Source: Roseiarcus sp050012775
GTDB lineage: Bacteria; Pseudomonadota; Alphaproteobacteria; Rhizobiales; Beijerinckiaceae
Direction: 5' to 3'
NCBI GenBank assembly: GCA_050012775.1
Contig: JBEKGN010000028.1
Location: forward strand, 1-64,000
DNA: 64,000 nt
Shown: positions 35,633 to 44,276 of the stretch, one piece after another
How positions within the stretch are numbered: the stretch's first letter is position 1
How the letters are laid out: each line of letters starts with the position of its first letter
Program-made: the position numbers and the translations under genes
The notes under the pieces: generated by a model
The model's input: only the letters and a program-made list of their open reading frames with translations
What the model was told of the DNA's origin: nothing
Databases searched by the model: none

Positions 35633-38600
35633 GGATCAACGTCTCCGCGTGGTCGGTCCGGCGCCCGATTCCCGCCATCGTCGCTTTCGCCGTGCTGACG
35701 TTGCTCGGATTCGTCAGCTTCCATCGGATGGCGATCACGAAACTTCCCAATATCGACATTCCGATCGTCGAGATCGCGATCACTCAGTCGGGCGCGGCGC
35801 CCTCGGAACTGGAGTCGCAGATCACCAAGAAGGTCGAGGACGCCGTCTCGAATCTCAACGGCGTCTGGCACATGATCTCGACCGTGACCGACGGCTCCTC
35901 GGTAACGATCGTCCAGTTCAACGTCGGCTCGGTCGACATCGACCGCGCGCTCAACGACGTGAAGGACCAGATCGCGAAAATCCGCAGCGATCTGCCGCGC
36001 ACGATCGACGAGCCGATCGTCAGCCGCCTCGACGTCGAAGGCCTGCCGATCGTCGTCTACGCCGCCTCGGCGCCGGGCATGACTGTCGAGCAATTGTCCT
36101 GGTTCATCGACGATACGGTGGCGCGCGAACTCCAGAGCGTCAAAGGCGTCGGCGAGGTCAAGCGCGCCGGCGGCGTCGATCGCGAAATCCGCGTCGCGCT
36201 CGACCCGGAGAAGCTGCTCGCGCTCGGCGTGACGGCCGCGACCGTCAACGCACAGGTGCGCGCCGACAATATCGACCTGGGCGGCGGACGCGGTCAGATC
36301 GCCGGCCAGGAACAGGCGATCCGCACGCTCGCGGGCGCGCATGCGGTCGGCGATCTCGCGGCGTTGCCGATCGCGCTGCCCGGCGGGCGCAAGGTGCGGC
36401 TCGACGAACTGGGGACGGTCACCGACGGCGCCGCCGAGCCGCGCACCTTCACGCGGCTGTTCGACGAGCCGATCGTCGCCTTCGGCGTCACGCGCGCCAA
36501 GGGCGCCAGCGACGTCACCGTCGACCGCCTCCTCGCCGAGCGGCTCCAGCGCGTTCACGCCGAGCACCCGGAGGTGGCGTTCACCAAGGTCGACACGCAG
36601 GTCGACAACGAACTGGGCAATTATTCCTCGACCATGGAGACCCTGATCGAGGGCGCGCTGCTCGCGGTCATCGTGGTGCTGGCGTTCCTGCGCGACCTGC
36701 GCGCGACGCTGGTCACCGCCGTCGCCCTGCCGCTGTCGATCATTCCCACGTTCTGGGCGATGGACGCGATCGGCTTCTCGCTCAATCTCGTCAGCCTGCT
36801 CGCGATCACGCTCGTGACTGGCATTCTCGTCGACGACGCGATCGTCGAGATTGAGAACATCGTGCGGCACATGCGCATGGGCAAGTCGGCCTATCGCGCC
36901 TCGCTGGAGGCCGCCGACGAGATCGGGCTGGCGGTCATCGCCATTTCGCTCACCATCGTCGCGATCTTCTCGCCCGTGAGCTTCATGAGCGGCATCGCCG
37001 GCCAATATTTCCGTCAGTTCGGCCTCACCGTCGCGATCGCGGTGATCTTTTCGCTGCTCGTCGCGCGCTTCATCACGCCGGTGATATCAGCCTATTTCCT
37101 GCGCGCGCCCGACGAGCCGACGCATCGCGACGGCGCGATCATGCGATTCTACACGCGGCTCGTGCGCGCCTCGGTGCGCCACCGCTGGATCACACTCGCG
37201 GCGGGCGTCATGATCTTCGTGGCTTCGCTGATGTCGACCAAGCTCCTGCCCTCGGGCTTCCTGCCGCCCGACGACCAGGGCCGCGTGCTGCTGGCGATCG
37301 AACTGCCGCCGGGCTCGCTGCTCGCCGACACCGACCGCGTCACCCGCTCGATCTCCGACGAATTGCGGGCGATGCCCGAAGTGCGCTCGGCGCTGATCTA
37401 CGGCGGACAGATCCTGGGCGGCGGCGCGGAGCCGCGCAAGGCGACGTTCGTCGTCAATTTCGTCAACAAGAGGGAGCGGGCGGCGAGCCAGAAGGACTTG
37501 CAGGCGCGCATCGGCGCGATGCTCGCGAGCACGCCCGACATTCGCTATTGGTTCGTCAAGGACAACGGCCAGCGCGACCTCTCGCTCATCGTCGCCGGGC
37601 CGGACATCGACGCGATCAACGACACGGCGAACCAGCTCGCCAGCGAGATGCGCTCGATCCCGACGATCGAGAATCCCATTTCCACCGCGGAACTCGATCG
37701 GCCGGAGCTGCGCATCGAACCCAAGCGCCAGCTCGCCGCCGATCTCGGCGTCTCGACCGAAGCCCTGTCCGAGACGATCCGCGTCGCCACGCTCGGCGAC
37801 ATCGACGCCAATCTCGCCAAGTTCAACGCGGGCGACCGCCTCGTTCCCATCCGCGTCGAACTCGACGAGGCGGCGCGGCAGGATATCGGGCGGCTGCGCG
37901 ATCTGCGCGTGGCGACCGCTTCGGGCGGCGCCGTGCCGCTTTCGGTGGTCGCCGACTTCTCGATCGACCACGGCCCGACGGCGATCAACCGCTACGACCG
38001 CACGCGCCGCGTCACTATCGAAGGCGACCTCAGCGGCGAGGCGGCGCTGGGCGACGCGGTGGCGGCCGTTCGCGCGCTGCCGACGGCACGCAAATTGCCG
38101 CCGGGCGTCGAGATTCGCGAGACCGGCGACGTCGAGGTGATGAGCGAGGTGTTCCAGTCGTTCGCCGAAGCGATCGGCGCGGGCGTCATGATGGTCTACG
38201 TCGTGCTCGTGCTGCTGTTCGGCAGCTTCCTGCAGCCGATCACCATTCTCGTGTCGCTGCCGCTGTCGATCGGCGGCGCCATCGGCGCGCTGCTGCTGAC
38301 GCACAAGGCGATGTCGATGCCGGTCGTCATCGGCATTCTGATGCTGATGGGCATCGTCACCAAGAACGCGATCATGCTCGTCGACTTCGCGCTCGAGGAG
38401 ATCGGGCGGGGAACGCCGCGCCTGGAAGCGCTGGTCGAGGCGGGCCGCAAACGCGCGCGGCCGATCATCATGACGACGATTGCGATGGCCGCGGGCATGT
38501 TCCCCTCGGCGCTCGGCCTCGGCGACGGCGGCGGTTTCCGCTCGCCGATGGCGATCGCGGTCACCGGCGGACTCATCGCCTCGACGCTGCTCTCGCTCGT

Positions 38601-38760
38601 CTTCGTGCCGGCCGTGTTCACCCTCGCCGACGACACCGGGCGCCTGGCGTGGCGTCTTCTCGGACGCTTCGTCGGCGCGACGGACGAAACCGCGCACGCG
38701 CCGCAGACGCGCCCTGCCCCGAGGGCCGAGCCGGAAGGCCTGCCGGCGGCGGCGGAGTAA
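35629..38760 (+). CDS. RND efflux permease, HAE1/AcrB-like
   Basis: A 1043-residue inner-membrane pump with the 12-helix RND plan: helix 1 at about residues 12-30, two large periplasmic loops, and two sets of helices around 335-530 and 860-1020. The proton-relay aspartates are visible in TGILVDDAIVEIENIVRHM (helix 4). The lysine/asparagine motif in GIVTKNAIMLVDFALEE corresponds to helix 10. Loop motifs such as ITQSGAAPSELESQITKKVE at the start match multidrug exporters. Together with the upstream TetR and adaptor genes it forms a three-gene operon; a TolC partner must be encoded elsewhere. Confidence 0.95.
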   Translation: MRINVSAWSVRRPIPAIVAFAVLTLLGFVSFHRMAITKLPNIDIPIVEIAITQSGAAPSELESQITKKVEDAVSNLNGVWHMISTVTDGSSVTIVQFNVGSVDIDRALNDVKDQIAKIRSDLPRTIDEPIVSRLDVEGLPIVVYAASAPGMTVEQLSWFIDDTVARELQSVKGVGEVKRAGGVDREIRVALDPEKLLALGVTAATVNAQVRADNIDLGGGRGQIAGQEQAIRTLAGAHAVGDLAALPIALPGGRKVRLDELGTVTDGAAEPRTFTRLFDEPIVAFGVTRAKGASDVTVDRLLAERLQRVHAEHPEVAFTKVDTQVDNELGNYSSTMETLIEGALLAVIVVLAFLRDLRATLVTAVALPLSIIPTFWAMDAIGFSLNLVSLLAITLVTGILVDDAIVEIENIVRHMRMGKSAYRASLEAADEIGLAVIAISLTIVAIFSPVSFMSGIAGQYFRQFGLTVAIAVIFSLLVARFITPVISAYFLRAPDEPTHRDGAIMRFYTRLVRASVRHRWITLAAGVMIFVASLMSTKLLPSGFLPPDDQGRVLLAIELPPGSLLADTDRVTRSISDELRAMPEVRSALIYGGQILGGGAEPRKATFVVNFVNKRERAASQKDLQARIGAMLASTPDIRYWFVKDNGQRDLSLIVAGPDIDAINDTANQLASEMRSIPTIENPISTAELDRPELRIEPKRQLAADLGVSTEALSETIRVATLGDIDANLAKFNAGDRLVPIRVELDEAARQDIGRLRDLRVATASGGAVPLSVVADFSIDHGPTAINRYDRTRRVTIEGDLSGEAALGDAVAAVRALPTARKLPPGVEIRETGDVEVMSEVFQSFAEAIGAGVMMVYVVLVLLFGSFLQPITILVSLPLSIGGAIGALLLTHKAMSMPVVIGILMLMGIVTKNAIMLVDFALEEIGRGTPRLEALVEAGRKRARPIIMTTIAMAAGMFPSALGLGDGGGFRSPMAIAVTGGLIASTLLSLVFVPAVFTLADDTGRLAWRLLGRFVGATDETAHAPQTRPAPRAEPEGLPAAAE

Positions 38761-38769
38761 GCGCGCCGC

Positions 38770-39483
38770 TCATCCGTTCGAACCGAGCCCCGCGAACAGC
38801 GCAGGCAGCGCTCCGATGTCGTCGACCACGTAATCCGCGTGCGGCTCCAGCGCGTCGCGATCGGCCGGCCCGCTCAACACGGCGACCGCCAGCGCGCCGG
38901 CGGCGCGCGCCGCGTCGAGATCGTGGCGCGAATCTCCGACCATCGCGATCCGCGACGGCGCGACGCCGAGATGGCGCGCGAACGCCAGCACCATGCCGGG
39001 ATCGGGCTTGCCGCCATGGCCGGAATCGTAGCCGGCGACGAATTCGATCGTCTCTTCGAGACCGAGCGCCGCGATCTGCCGCCGCGCGCTTTGCTCGGAG
39101 TCGTTGGTGCCGACGCCGAGGCGAAGGCCCATCGCCTTGAGCGCGCCGAGCGCCTGCGCGGGCTCGCCGATCGGCGTCAGGGCCTTCAGCGATTCGACGG
39201 CGGTCAGATGGTCGATCTCGCGCTTCAGCGCGGCGAAATCCGTCCGCCCGAGCGATTCGCCCCACGATCGGCCGTAGCTCGCCGACGATCCCGCGATCAG
39301 CGGCGAGGTGGGGCGGAACCGCTTCTCGCCGAGCGAGAAATGCAGGATCTCGGCCTGGGCGCGCATCAGTTCGGGATCGCCGGCGGCGAGGGCGTGAATG
39401 ACCGCGTGCGTCGCCGGCCCCCAGGTCTCGTGGAAGTCGATCAACGTGCCGTCTTTGTCGAGGAGAACTCCGAGAACGGACAT
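38770..39483 (-). CDS. HAD family hydrolase (phosphoglycolate phosphatase-like)
   Basis: A 237-residue haloacid dehalogenase-fold phosphatase. Motif I is DKDGTLID (Asp nucleophile plus acid/base Asp), motif II is the Thr in GVGTNDSE, motif III is the Lys in GHGGKPDPGM, and motif IV is GDSRHDLDAARAAGA. A helical C1 cap lies between motifs I and II. Family homologues act on phosphoglycolate and similar small phosphates; specificity is not determined here. It is convergent with the RND pump gene and divergent from the small gene at 39660. Confidence 0.82.
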   Translation of the reverse strand: MSVLGVLLDKDGTLIDFHETWGPATHAVIHALAAGDPELMRAQAEILHFSLGEKRFRPTSPLIAGSSASYGRSWGESLGRTDFAALKREIDHLTAVESLKALTPIGEPAQALGALKAMGLRLGVGTNDSEQSARRQIAALGLEETIEFVAGYDSGHGGKPDPGMVLAFARHLGVAPSRIAMVGDSRHDLDAARAAGALAVAVLSGPADRDALEPHADYVVDDIGALPALFAGLGSNG

Positions 39484-39659
39484 GGCGGCCTCCGGCGTTT
39501 TTCACATTCCCGCTTCGCGATTCGCGCAACGAGCGCGGCGGGCCTCAATTGGCCGCGATTCATCCTTTAAATCGCCCTTAACGGATTTCATTCAGCTTGT
39601 CTTCATTGGCGCGGCGCCGAGACGAACGGCGCCGGGCGAACGAGTCATCGAGTGTCCCC

Positions 39660-39869
39660 ATGCGTCACGATCTCACCGCCATTCCCGACGTTATCGAGGC
39701 CAGAGCCGGCCGCAGCCGACTCCTTTCCCGGCTCTACCGCGACATCGGCCTCGCCGCCGTCGCCGCCGAGTTCGAACTTCCCGTCGCGGATTTCGATCCC
39801 GAGCTGGGCGAAGCTCTCGAGCGCGGAGCGCGCTATCTCGCTCCGCCGAAACTCGTCCTCGCTTCCTGA
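39660..39869 (+). CDS. Small hypothetical protein
   Basis: A 69-residue protein, MRHDLTAIPDVIEARAGRSR then LLSRLYRDIGLAAVAAEFEL and a C-terminal segment ending PPKLVLAS. It is soluble, mostly helical and has a composition plausible for a real gene. No family is recognised. It is 68 bases upstream of the metallophosphoesterase gene on the same strand and could share its transcript. The ribosome-binding site is weak (gagtg). Confidence 0.5.
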   Translation: MRHDLTAIPDVIEARAGRSRLLSRLYRDIGLAAVAAEFELPVADFDPELGEALERGARYLAPPKLVLAS

Positions 39870-39936
39870 GCGGGGCGATCCTCCTAGAAATCGGACCGGG
39901 GCGCGGGGGCGCATCGAACACCCAGGCGTTTCGACC

Positions 39937-40848
39937 ATGCTGGTTACGCGTCGCCGACTCCTGACCGGCCTCGGCGCCTTCGCGGCGACGGCCGGCTTCG
40001 CCGGCTACGCCACGGCCTTCGAGGCGGGCTGGGAGCTCGCGCTGACCTCCTATGCGCTGACCCCGCCGCGATGGCCCGCCGGCCTCGATCTCAAGATCGC
40101 CGTCATCGCCGACATCCACGCCTGCTATCCCTGGATGTCGGAGGAGCGCGTCGGCGCCATCGTCGATCTGGCCAACGCGCAGCGACCGGACCTGACGGTG
40201 CTGCTCGGCGATTTCGTCTGCACGCATCGCTTCGTCAGCGGCTACGTCCCGCCCGGCGCGTGGGCCGAACAGCTCGCGCGTTTGCAGGCGCCGCTCGGCG
40301 TCTATTCGATCCTCGGCAATCATGATTGGTGGTCCGCCGCCATTCCCACCGACCCGCCCGACGGATCGCGCAGCGTCCGACGCGCGCTCGCCGAGGCGCG
40401 CATTCCCCTGCTCGAGAATCAATCGATCCAGCTCGCCCGAAACGGCCGGCCGTTCTGGTTGATCGGCCTCGGCGACCAATTGGCCAGGAACGGTCGCCGT
40501 CTCGGATTGCACGGGGTCGACGATCTCGCCGGCGCCCTGCGCGAGGTCGACGACGACGCGCCCGCGATTCTGCTCGCCCACGAACCCTATGTTTTTCCGC
40601 GCGTGCCGGAGCGGATCGCCTTGACGCTTTGCGGCCATACCCACGGCGGCCAGATCAATCTGCCGCTGCTCGGGTCGCCGTTCGTGCGTTCTCCCCGCGG
40701 CCAGAAGCCCTATGTCTACGGCGTCTATTCCGAGGGGGCGCGCCAGCTCGTCGTCTCCGGAGGCCTCGGCACGTCGCTCGCGCCGGTGCGCATCCTGCGG
40801 CCTCCGGAAGTCGTGACGCTCGATCTCGGGGGAACGGCGGGCGCCTAG
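39937..40848 (+). CDS. Tat-exported metallophosphoesterase (YkuE/YaeI-like)
   Basis: A 303-residue calcineurin-like phosphoesterase. The N-terminus TRRRLLTGLGAFAATAGFAG is a twin-arginine-like export or anchor signal. The metal motifs follow in order: VIADIHACYPW (DxH), LLGDFVCTH (GD), ILGNHDWW (GNHD), LAHEPYVF (H) and LCGHTHGGQINLP (GHTH). Homologues such as YaeI are UDP-2,3-diacylglucosamine or cyclic-nucleotide-type phosphoesterases at the membrane; substrate unproven. The ATG at 39937 matches the signal start. Its 3' end overlaps uxuA by 4 bases tail to tail. Confidence 0.87.
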   Translation: MLVTRRRLLTGLGAFAATAGFAGYATAFEAGWELALTSYALTPPRWPAGLDLKIAVIADIHACYPWMSEERVGAIVDLANAQRPDLTVLLGDFVCTHRFVSGYVPPGAWAEQLARLQAPLGVYSILGNHDWWSAAIPTDPPDGSRSVRRALAEARIPLLENQSIQLARNGRPFWLIGLGDQLARNGRRLGLHGVDDLAGALREVDDDAPAILLAHEPYVFPRVPERIALTLCGHTHGGQINLPLLGSPFVRSPRGQKPYVYGVYSEGARQLVVSGGLGTSLAPVRILRPPEVVTLDLGGTAGA

Positions 40849-42047
40849 GCGGGATTGGCGCGCGCCTGCCCCTCCAGCCAAGCGAAGGTTCGCATGATTC
40901 CGCGCAATTCGGCGAGCCCCTTCAATCGCCCGACGCAGGAATAGCCGGGGTTGATCCGCTCCTTGCCGACGTCGTCGGCGAGCAGATGGCCGTGATCGGG
41001 GCGCATCGGAATCTCCGCGTCGGCGCGGCCTTGCCCCCGGCGGCCGCTTTCCTCGCGCAGCAGCGCATGGACGAGCGCCACCATGTCCGTCGCGCCGTCG
41101 AGATGCTCGGCTTCGGTAAAGGAGCCGTCGGCCTCGCGCGCGACGTTGCGCAGATGAGCGAAATGAATGCGCGAGCCGAACGCCTCGGCCATCGCGACGA
41201 GATCATTGTCGGCGCGCGCGCCCAGGGAGCCGGAGCACAGCGTCATCCCGTTGGCGGGGCTTTCCACGGCCTCGAACAGCGCCCGAAAGTCCGCGGCGGT
41301 CGAGACGACGCGCGGAAGCCCGAACAGCGAAAACGGCGGATCGTCCGGGTGAATCGCCAATCGCGCGCCGACATCCTCGGCCACCGGCGCGACCTCCCTA
41401 AGGAACGCGACGAGATTGGCGCGCATGTCATCGGGGGTGAGCGCGTCGAATTCGTGCAGCGCTTGAGAAAACTGCTCGCGCGTGTAGGCCGCCTGCCGCG
41501 CCGGCATGCCGCCGATGACGTTCTTCTCGATGACCGCCAACGCCTCGCCGTCGAGGCGCTTCAATCGCCCTCGCGCCGCCTCGAGCGCGTCGGCGGAATA
41601 ATTCGCCTCGGCCCCCGGCCGCCGGAGAACGAAAACGTCATAGGCGACGAACGACGCCATGTCGAAGCGCAGCGCGAAGCCCGTCGAGGGCAACGGATAT
41701 TTCAGGTCCGTCCGGGTCCAGTCGACCACCGGCATGAAGTTGTAGCAGACGGTCGAAACGCCCGCCTTCGCGAGATTGGCGAGGCTGTCCTTCCAGGCGT
41801 CGATTTCACGCCGGTAAGGACCCTCGCGCAGCTTGATCGCGCTCGGGACCGGAATCGACTCGCAGACGTCCCAGCTCAGATCAGCCGCTTCGATGGCGCG
41901 CTTGCGCGCCATCACCTCGTCGGGGCTCCAGGCTCGCCCGTCGTAGATGTGATGGAGCGCGCTGACGACGCCGCGGGCGCCCGCCTGCTTGGCGTTGTCC
42001 AATGTGACGGGATCGTCGGGCCCGAACCAGCGCCATGTCTCCTTCAC
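40845..42047 (-). CDS. uxuA: Mannonate dehydratase
   Basis: A 400-residue xylose-isomerase-like TIM-barrel enzyme that dehydrates D-mannonate to 2-keto-3-deoxygluconate in hexuronate catabolism. UxuA landmarks: ETWRWFGPDDPVTL at the start, VVSALHHIYDGRAW, CYNFMPVVDWTRTDL, AIHPDDPPFSLFGLPRV (metal-binding His/Asp), CSGSLGARADND, IHFAHLRNV and MRPDHGHLL. Translation appears to start at GTG 42047, with GGAG 8 bases upstream. No uxaC or uxuB is adjacent, so it is isolated from the rest of the pathway in this window. Confidence 0.93.
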   Translation of the reverse strand: MKETWRWFGPDDPVTLDNAKQAGARGVVSALHHIYDGRAWSPDEVMARKRAIEAADLSWDVCESIPVPSAIKLREGPYRREIDAWKDSLANLAKAGVSTVCYNFMPVVDWTRTDLKYPLPSTGFALRFDMASFVAYDVFVLRRPGAEANYSADALEAARGRLKRLDGEALAVIEKNVIGGMPARQAAYTREQFSQALHEFDALTPDDMRANLVAFLREVAPVAEDVGARLAIHPDDPPFSLFGLPRVVSTAADFRALFEAVESPANGMTLCSGSLGARADNDLVAMAEAFGSRIHFAHLRNVAREADGSFTEAEHLDGATDMVALVHALLREESGRRGQGRADAEIPMRPDHGHLLADDVGKERINPGYSCVGRLKGLAELRGIMRTFAWLEGQARANPA

Positions 42048-42069
42048 GAGCCGCTCCGTCGCCCGGCGC

Positions 42070-42618
42070 TTACGCCCAAGCGATCGCGCGGACGATCGCT
42101 GCGATGACGACAGAGATGACGATCCCGCAAACCACGACCGCAGCGGTGTAGAGGACCGACTTTTCGCCGGGAGCCTTCATCAGCACGGGAACGCCGAGCC
42201 AGAACAGATAGAGGCTGTAGAGCCCGAGGACGCCAAGAATGCGCAGGCCGGGAATCAGCGAGAATACGCCCACGAGCCAAACCGGCGTCATCGAATAGAC
42301 CGCCAGCTTGAGCGCGCTGGGTTGATTCTTCTGTCCGCCGAAGGTCGGCGCCAGCGCGTCGGTGATGAGCGCCACGACGTAAACCAAGAGGAACGCCAGC
42401 GCGTAGCGGACGATCGCGGCGACGAGGCCGCCGGCGATCCCGAAGTGAAAAGTTCCGAAGATCGACATCCCGATGAAGCCGCACACCGCCGGGATGGCGG
42501 CGAGAATCGCGACGTAGTTCGCAAAGAGATAGGGGACGTCGCCCGGTTCGCTCTCGATCTTGGGCCATTCGGTCTGCGGGGTCAGTATTATCGCTTTCAC
42601 TCGCTCGACAAGGTCCAT
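42070..42618 (-). CDS. Yip1-domain membrane protein
   Basis: A 182-residue integral membrane protein of the bacterial Yip1 type. It begins with the conserved amphipathic segment MDLVERVKAIILTPQTEWPK IESEP-type and then has about five hydrophobic helices (AILAAIPAVCGFIGMSIFG, ALAFLLVYVVALITDALAP and so on). No function is known for bacterial members. GGGGAGG 5 bases upstream supports the start. It lies 22 bases upstream of uxuA on the same strand, so the two may form a unit. Confidence 0.8.
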   Translation of the reverse strand: MDLVERVKAIILTPQTEWPKIESEPGDVPYLFANYVAILAAIPAVCGFIGMSIFGTFHFGIAGGLVAAIVRYALAFLLVYVVALITDALAPTFGGQKNQPSALKLAVYSMTPVWLVGVFSLIPGLRILGVLGLYSLYLFWLGVPVLMKAPGEKSVLYTAAVVVCGIVISVVIAAIVRAIAWA

Positions 42619-42743
42619 GAAGGCCTCCCCCTGGCGCCGACCGACTCTCCTCGAGCGGTCCGGGTGTCATGTTAGTCCCGCGGGCGCCTCGGCGCCAGCC
42701 GCAACCGTCCGAACGCGCGCGTTTGCGGTGGACGCGGCTCGCG

Positions 42744-42767
42744 CGCTATATATGCCTCGATATAGGC
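42744..42767. promoter_or_regulatory. Candidate ModE-type Mo-box upstream of modBC
   Basis: An imperfect inverted repeat, CGCTATAT (42744-42751) and ATATAGGC (42760-42767), separated by 8 bases. The inner six bases of each arm pair perfectly. It resembles the CGxTATATA-type boxes bound by ModE-like molybdate repressors. It is 60-80 bases upstream of the proposed modB start, where repression would be expected. The ModE-like protein itself is not in the window. Confidence 0.5.
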
Positions 42768-42826
42768 CCGCCGCCTCGGCGGCGGGGTGTCGGTGGCGGG
42801 TTTGTCGACTGGAGCGGGCCTCGAGC

Positions 42827-43546
42827 GTGTCGGACGGAGCGGCTTGGAGCGAGGCGCTGATCTTCTCGCCCGCGGAATGGACGGCGATATTCCTTTCGCT
42901 CAAGGTCGCCACCGTCGGCGCGCTGGCGAGCTTGCCGTTCGCCGTCGGCCTCGCCTGGCTGCTGGCGCGGCGGCGATTTCCCGGCAAGTCGCTCGTCAAC
43001 GCGCTGGCGCATCTGCCGCTGGTGCTGCCCCCGGTCGTCACGGGCTGGCTGCTGCTGATCGCCTTCGGAAGGCAGGGGATATTCGGGCGCGCTCTGGAGG
43101 CGTGTTGCGGGCTGACGTTCGCCTTCCACTGGACGGGCGCGGCGCTCGCCGCGGCGGTGATGGGCTTTCCCTTGATGGTGCGCGCGATCCGGCTGTCGAT
43201 CGAGGCGGTCGACGCGCGCCTCGAACAGGCGGCGCAAACGCTCGGCGCGCCGTCCTGGTACATTTTCGCCACTGTGACCCTGCCGCTCGCGGCGCCGGGG
43301 ATTATCGCCGGGCTCATTCTCGGCTTCGCCAAGGCGATCGGCGAATTCGGCGCGACGATCACCTTCGTCGCCAACATCCCCGGCCAGACGCAGACCATCG
43401 CCACCGCGATCTACAGCGCGACGCAGGACCCGAACGGCGCCGCGACGACGTGGCGGCTGACGGGAATCGCGTTGGCGATCGCCTTTGTCGCGCTGTTCGT
43501 CTCCGAGGCGCTCGCCGCGCGCGTCGCCAAACGGGACGCGGGCTGA
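42827..43546 (+). CDS. modB: Molybdate ABC transporter permease
   Basis: A 239-residue inner-membrane permease with five to six hydrophobic helices. It has the binding-protein-dependent-transport motif in ALEQAAQTLGAPSWYIFATV (EAA loop) and ModB-like segments HLPLVLPPVVTGWLLLIAFG and GEFGATITFVANIPGQTQT. A GTG at 42827 preceded by GGAGCGG is the likely start, since the frame upstream looks like noise. It overlaps modC by one base. The periplasmic binding protein modA, usually directly upstream, is missing here. Confidence 0.88.
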   Translation: MSDGAAWSEALIFSPAEWTAIFLSLKVATVGALASLPFAVGLAWLLARRRFPGKSLVNALAHLPLVLPPVVTGWLLLIAFGRQGIFGRALEACCGLTFAFHWTGAALAAAVMGFPLMVRAIRLSIEAVDARLEQAAQTLGAPSWYIFATVTLPLAAPGIIAGLILGFAKAIGEFGATITFVANIPGQTQTIATAIYSATQDPNGAATTWRLTGIALAIAFVALFVSEALAARVAKRDAG

Positions 43547-44214
43547 TGATCGAAATCGCGGTCGAGCACACGCAGGGCGATTTCACGATCGCGGCGGACA
43601 TCCGCGCGAGCGGCCGCGTGCTGGCGCTGTGCGGCCCCTCGGGCGCCGGCAAGACGACGCTGCTCGACGTCATCGCCGGGCTGCGCCGGCCTCGCCGCGG
43701 CCGCGTCGCGGTCGACGAAGCGGTGTTCCTCGACACTGCGCGAGGGATCGACGTTCCCGCGCGGTTGCGTCGGATTGGCTATGTCTTTCAGGAGGCGCGC
43801 CTGTTTCCGCACCTCAGCGTCGCGCACAACCTGACCTATGGCGCCCGCTTCGCCTCGCGCGGGCCGAAGCTCGTCGCCTTCGCCGACGTCGTCGCGCTGC
43901 TCGGCCTCGAGCCGCTGCTGGCGCGCGGGCCGGCGCGCCTCTCGGGCGGCGAGAAGCAGCGCGTCGCGATCGGCCGGGCGCTGCTCAGCAATCCCCGCGT
44001 GCTGCTGATGGACGAGCCGCTGAACGCGATCGACGACGCGCGCCGGCAGGACATCTTGCATTTGATCGAGACGCTGCGCGACGCTTTCGCCATCCCCATC
44101 ATCTTCGTCAGCCATCGCGTCAGCGAGGTCGAGAGGCTGGCGAGCGACATCGCCGAACTCGAACTGGGCCGCCTCATCGCTTTGCGCGGCCCGCGCGAAG
44201 CGGAACGTCCCTGA
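43546..44214 (+). CDS. modC: Molybdate ABC transporter ATP-binding protein, short form
   Basis: A 222-residue ABC ATPase. Walker A is CGPSGAGKTTLLDVIAGL, the Q-loop is YVFQEARLFPHLSVAHNL, the signature is LSGGEKQRVAIGRALL, Walker B is LLMDEPLNAID, and the switch His is in FVSHRVSEVE. Full-length ModC proteins usually carry a C-terminal TOBE/molybdopterin-binding domain of about 130 residues that senses molybdate; it is absent, the protein ending just after the ATPase core. The ATG overlaps the modB stop by one base. The stop codon lies in a strong hairpin. Confidence 0.87.
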   Translation: MIEIAVEHTQGDFTIAADIRASGRVLALCGPSGAGKTTLLDVIAGLRRPRRGRVAVDEAVFLDTARGIDVPARLRRIGYVFQEARLFPHLSVAHNLTYGARFASRGPKLVAFADVVALLGLEPLLARGPARLSGGEKQRVAIGRALLSNPRVLLMDEPLNAIDDARRQDILHLIETLRDAFAIPIIFVSHRVSEVERLASDIAELELGRLIALRGPREAERP

Positions 44215-44237
44215 TCGAGGCGACGCCTCGATCAGGG
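44209..44237 (+). terminator. Perfect hairpin spanning the modC stop codon
   Basis: Bases 44209-44221 (CCCTGATCGAGGC) pair exactly with 44225-44237 (GCCTCGATCAGGG) around a 3-base loop, a 13-bp stem that includes the modC TGA. A G-run rather than a U-run follows, so it is not a classical intrinsic terminator; it may end transcription with help or protect the mRNA 3' end. It sits between the convergent modC and fixK ends. Confidence 0.55.
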
Positions 44238-44276
44238 GGGTGGCCCGGGCGTCGAACCGCCCGCCTGGGAGCGGCG

